Origin: DASUTB01 sp036374835 | GTDB lineage: Bacteria; Actinomycetota; Actinomycetes; Jiangellales; Jiangellaceae | Direction: 5' to 3' | Assembly: GCA_036374835.1 (NCBI GenBank) | Contig: DASUTB010000073.1 | Coordinates: 1 to 14,675, forward strand | Length of the DNA: 14,675 bases | Shown here: in pieces, positions 14,417 through 14,675 of the stretch | Layout: every line of letters begins with the position of its first letter | Position numbering within the stretch: the stretch's first letter is position 1 | Notes under the pieces: generated by a model | The model's input: the letters and a program-made list of their open reading frames with translations, nothing else | Told to the model about the DNA's origin: nothing | The model's database searches: none | Position numbers and translations under genes: made by a program

Positions 14417-14497
14417 GGCAGCAACGATCAGCAGAGTGAGCCACCCGCCCTGCTCGGTGAAGTGCGCTACGAAGTCCTAGGCGCCACGCGGCATATG

Positions 14498-14503
14498 ATC
14501 ATA
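14498..14503 (-). promoter_or_regulatory. Possible -10 box for the small membrane protein
   Basis: TATGAT on the minus strand, within the perfect palindrome TATGATCATA (14494-14503), which gives the same hexamer on both strands. It lies about 80 nt before the ATG at 14416. No convincing -35 was found. The remaining 14417-14600 holds no gene that I can support. Confidence 0.3.
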
Positions 14504-14600
14504 GTACGGTCACGGCAGGCCCAAACAACGAGAGCTTGCCTGGGCTTGCTCGTCGCCTGGCGATCACCCCACTCCGGGCCATTAAGCTGATCTGTCAAGC

Positions 14601-14675
14601 GCCCCCGTAGCCCAATCGGCAGAGGCGGCGGACTTAAAATCCGCGAAGTGTCGGTTCGAGTCCGACCGGGGGCAC
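14601..14675 (+). tRNA. tRNA-Leu (anticodon UAA), short variable loop; cut by window end
   Basis: All cloverleaf parts are present: a 7-bp acceptor stem GCCCCCG/CGGGGGC (14601-14607 with 14667-14673), a D arm with a 3-bp stem GCC/GGC and the loop GG, a 5-bp anticodon stem GCGGA/UCCGC around CUUAAAA, giving anticodon UAA at 14635-14637, and a T arm GUCGG-UUCGAGU-CCGAC. The discriminator is A at 14674, as in tRNA-Leu, and the window stops one base later, so CCA encoding cannot be judged. The variable loop is only GAAGU (5 nt), whereas bacterial tRNA-Leu normally has a long class II arm. The 3-bp D stem is also class-II-like. TAAGCT at 14583-14588 is a plausible -10 box. Confidence 0.92.

Noticed and set aside
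14601..14675. tRNA as tRNA-Lys (CUU) or a stop suppressor
   Set aside because: The 7-nt loop CUUAAAA puts U at position 33 and UAA as anticodon; CUU would be preceded by A instead of U. UAA reads the UUA leucine codon, not the UAA stop.

Overview
The window is high-GC DNA (third codon positions strongly G/C) from an actinobacterium. The evidence is the class of genes (a mycobacterial-type cystathionine beta-synthase, the thiE / thiO-thiS-thiG arrangement, an actinobacterial PepN), the GTG starts, and several starts that lie 6-7 nt behind a TANNNT box with no Shine-Dalgarno, as in leaderless actinobacterial mRNAs. I cannot name a genus. Nearly everything here is chromosomal housekeeping; I see no phage, transposase, CRISPR or toxin-antitoxin genes.

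Left part (1-3720): a PadR-type regulator (147-773, +) behind a strong palindrome. It converges on cystathionine beta-synthase (818-2185, -). A 107-bp divergent promoter region then separates cbs from a membrane-anchored SGNH/GDSL hydrolase (2293-3297, +). A 76-aa DUF4287-like protein follows (3426-3656, +).

Thiamine region (3721-8388): thiE (-, apparently leaderless) is divergent from a TPP-riboswitch-led operon, thiO-thiS-thiG-tenA-thiD (+). Its genes overlap by ATGA or abut closely. Together they make the thiazole moiety (ThiO, ThiS, ThiG), phosphorylate or salvage the pyrimidine (TenA, ThiD) and join the two halves (ThiE). thiC, thiF, dxs and thiL are not in the window. A roughly 200-bp long-hairpin, MITE-like element (4400-4601) sits between thiE and the riboswitch. 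The operon ends in converging hairpins at 8393-8484.

Right part (8504-14416, all -): a Bax-inhibitor-1/YccA-family membrane protein, then a likely operon read right to left: pepN (aminopeptidase N), a Na+/Ca2+ antiporter (4-bp overlap), and a crotonase with the three acidic residues of dienoyl-CoA isomerase (11-bp gap). Further right is a small unknown membrane protein. The window ends inside a tRNA gene (14601-14675, +) with anticodon UAA (Leu) but only a 5-nt variable loop, which is unusual for tRNA-Leu.

The most noteworthy items are the hairpin element in the thiamine locus, the short-variable-loop tRNA-Leu(UAA), and the palindrome in front of the PadR gene. I found no convincing new multi-gene system.
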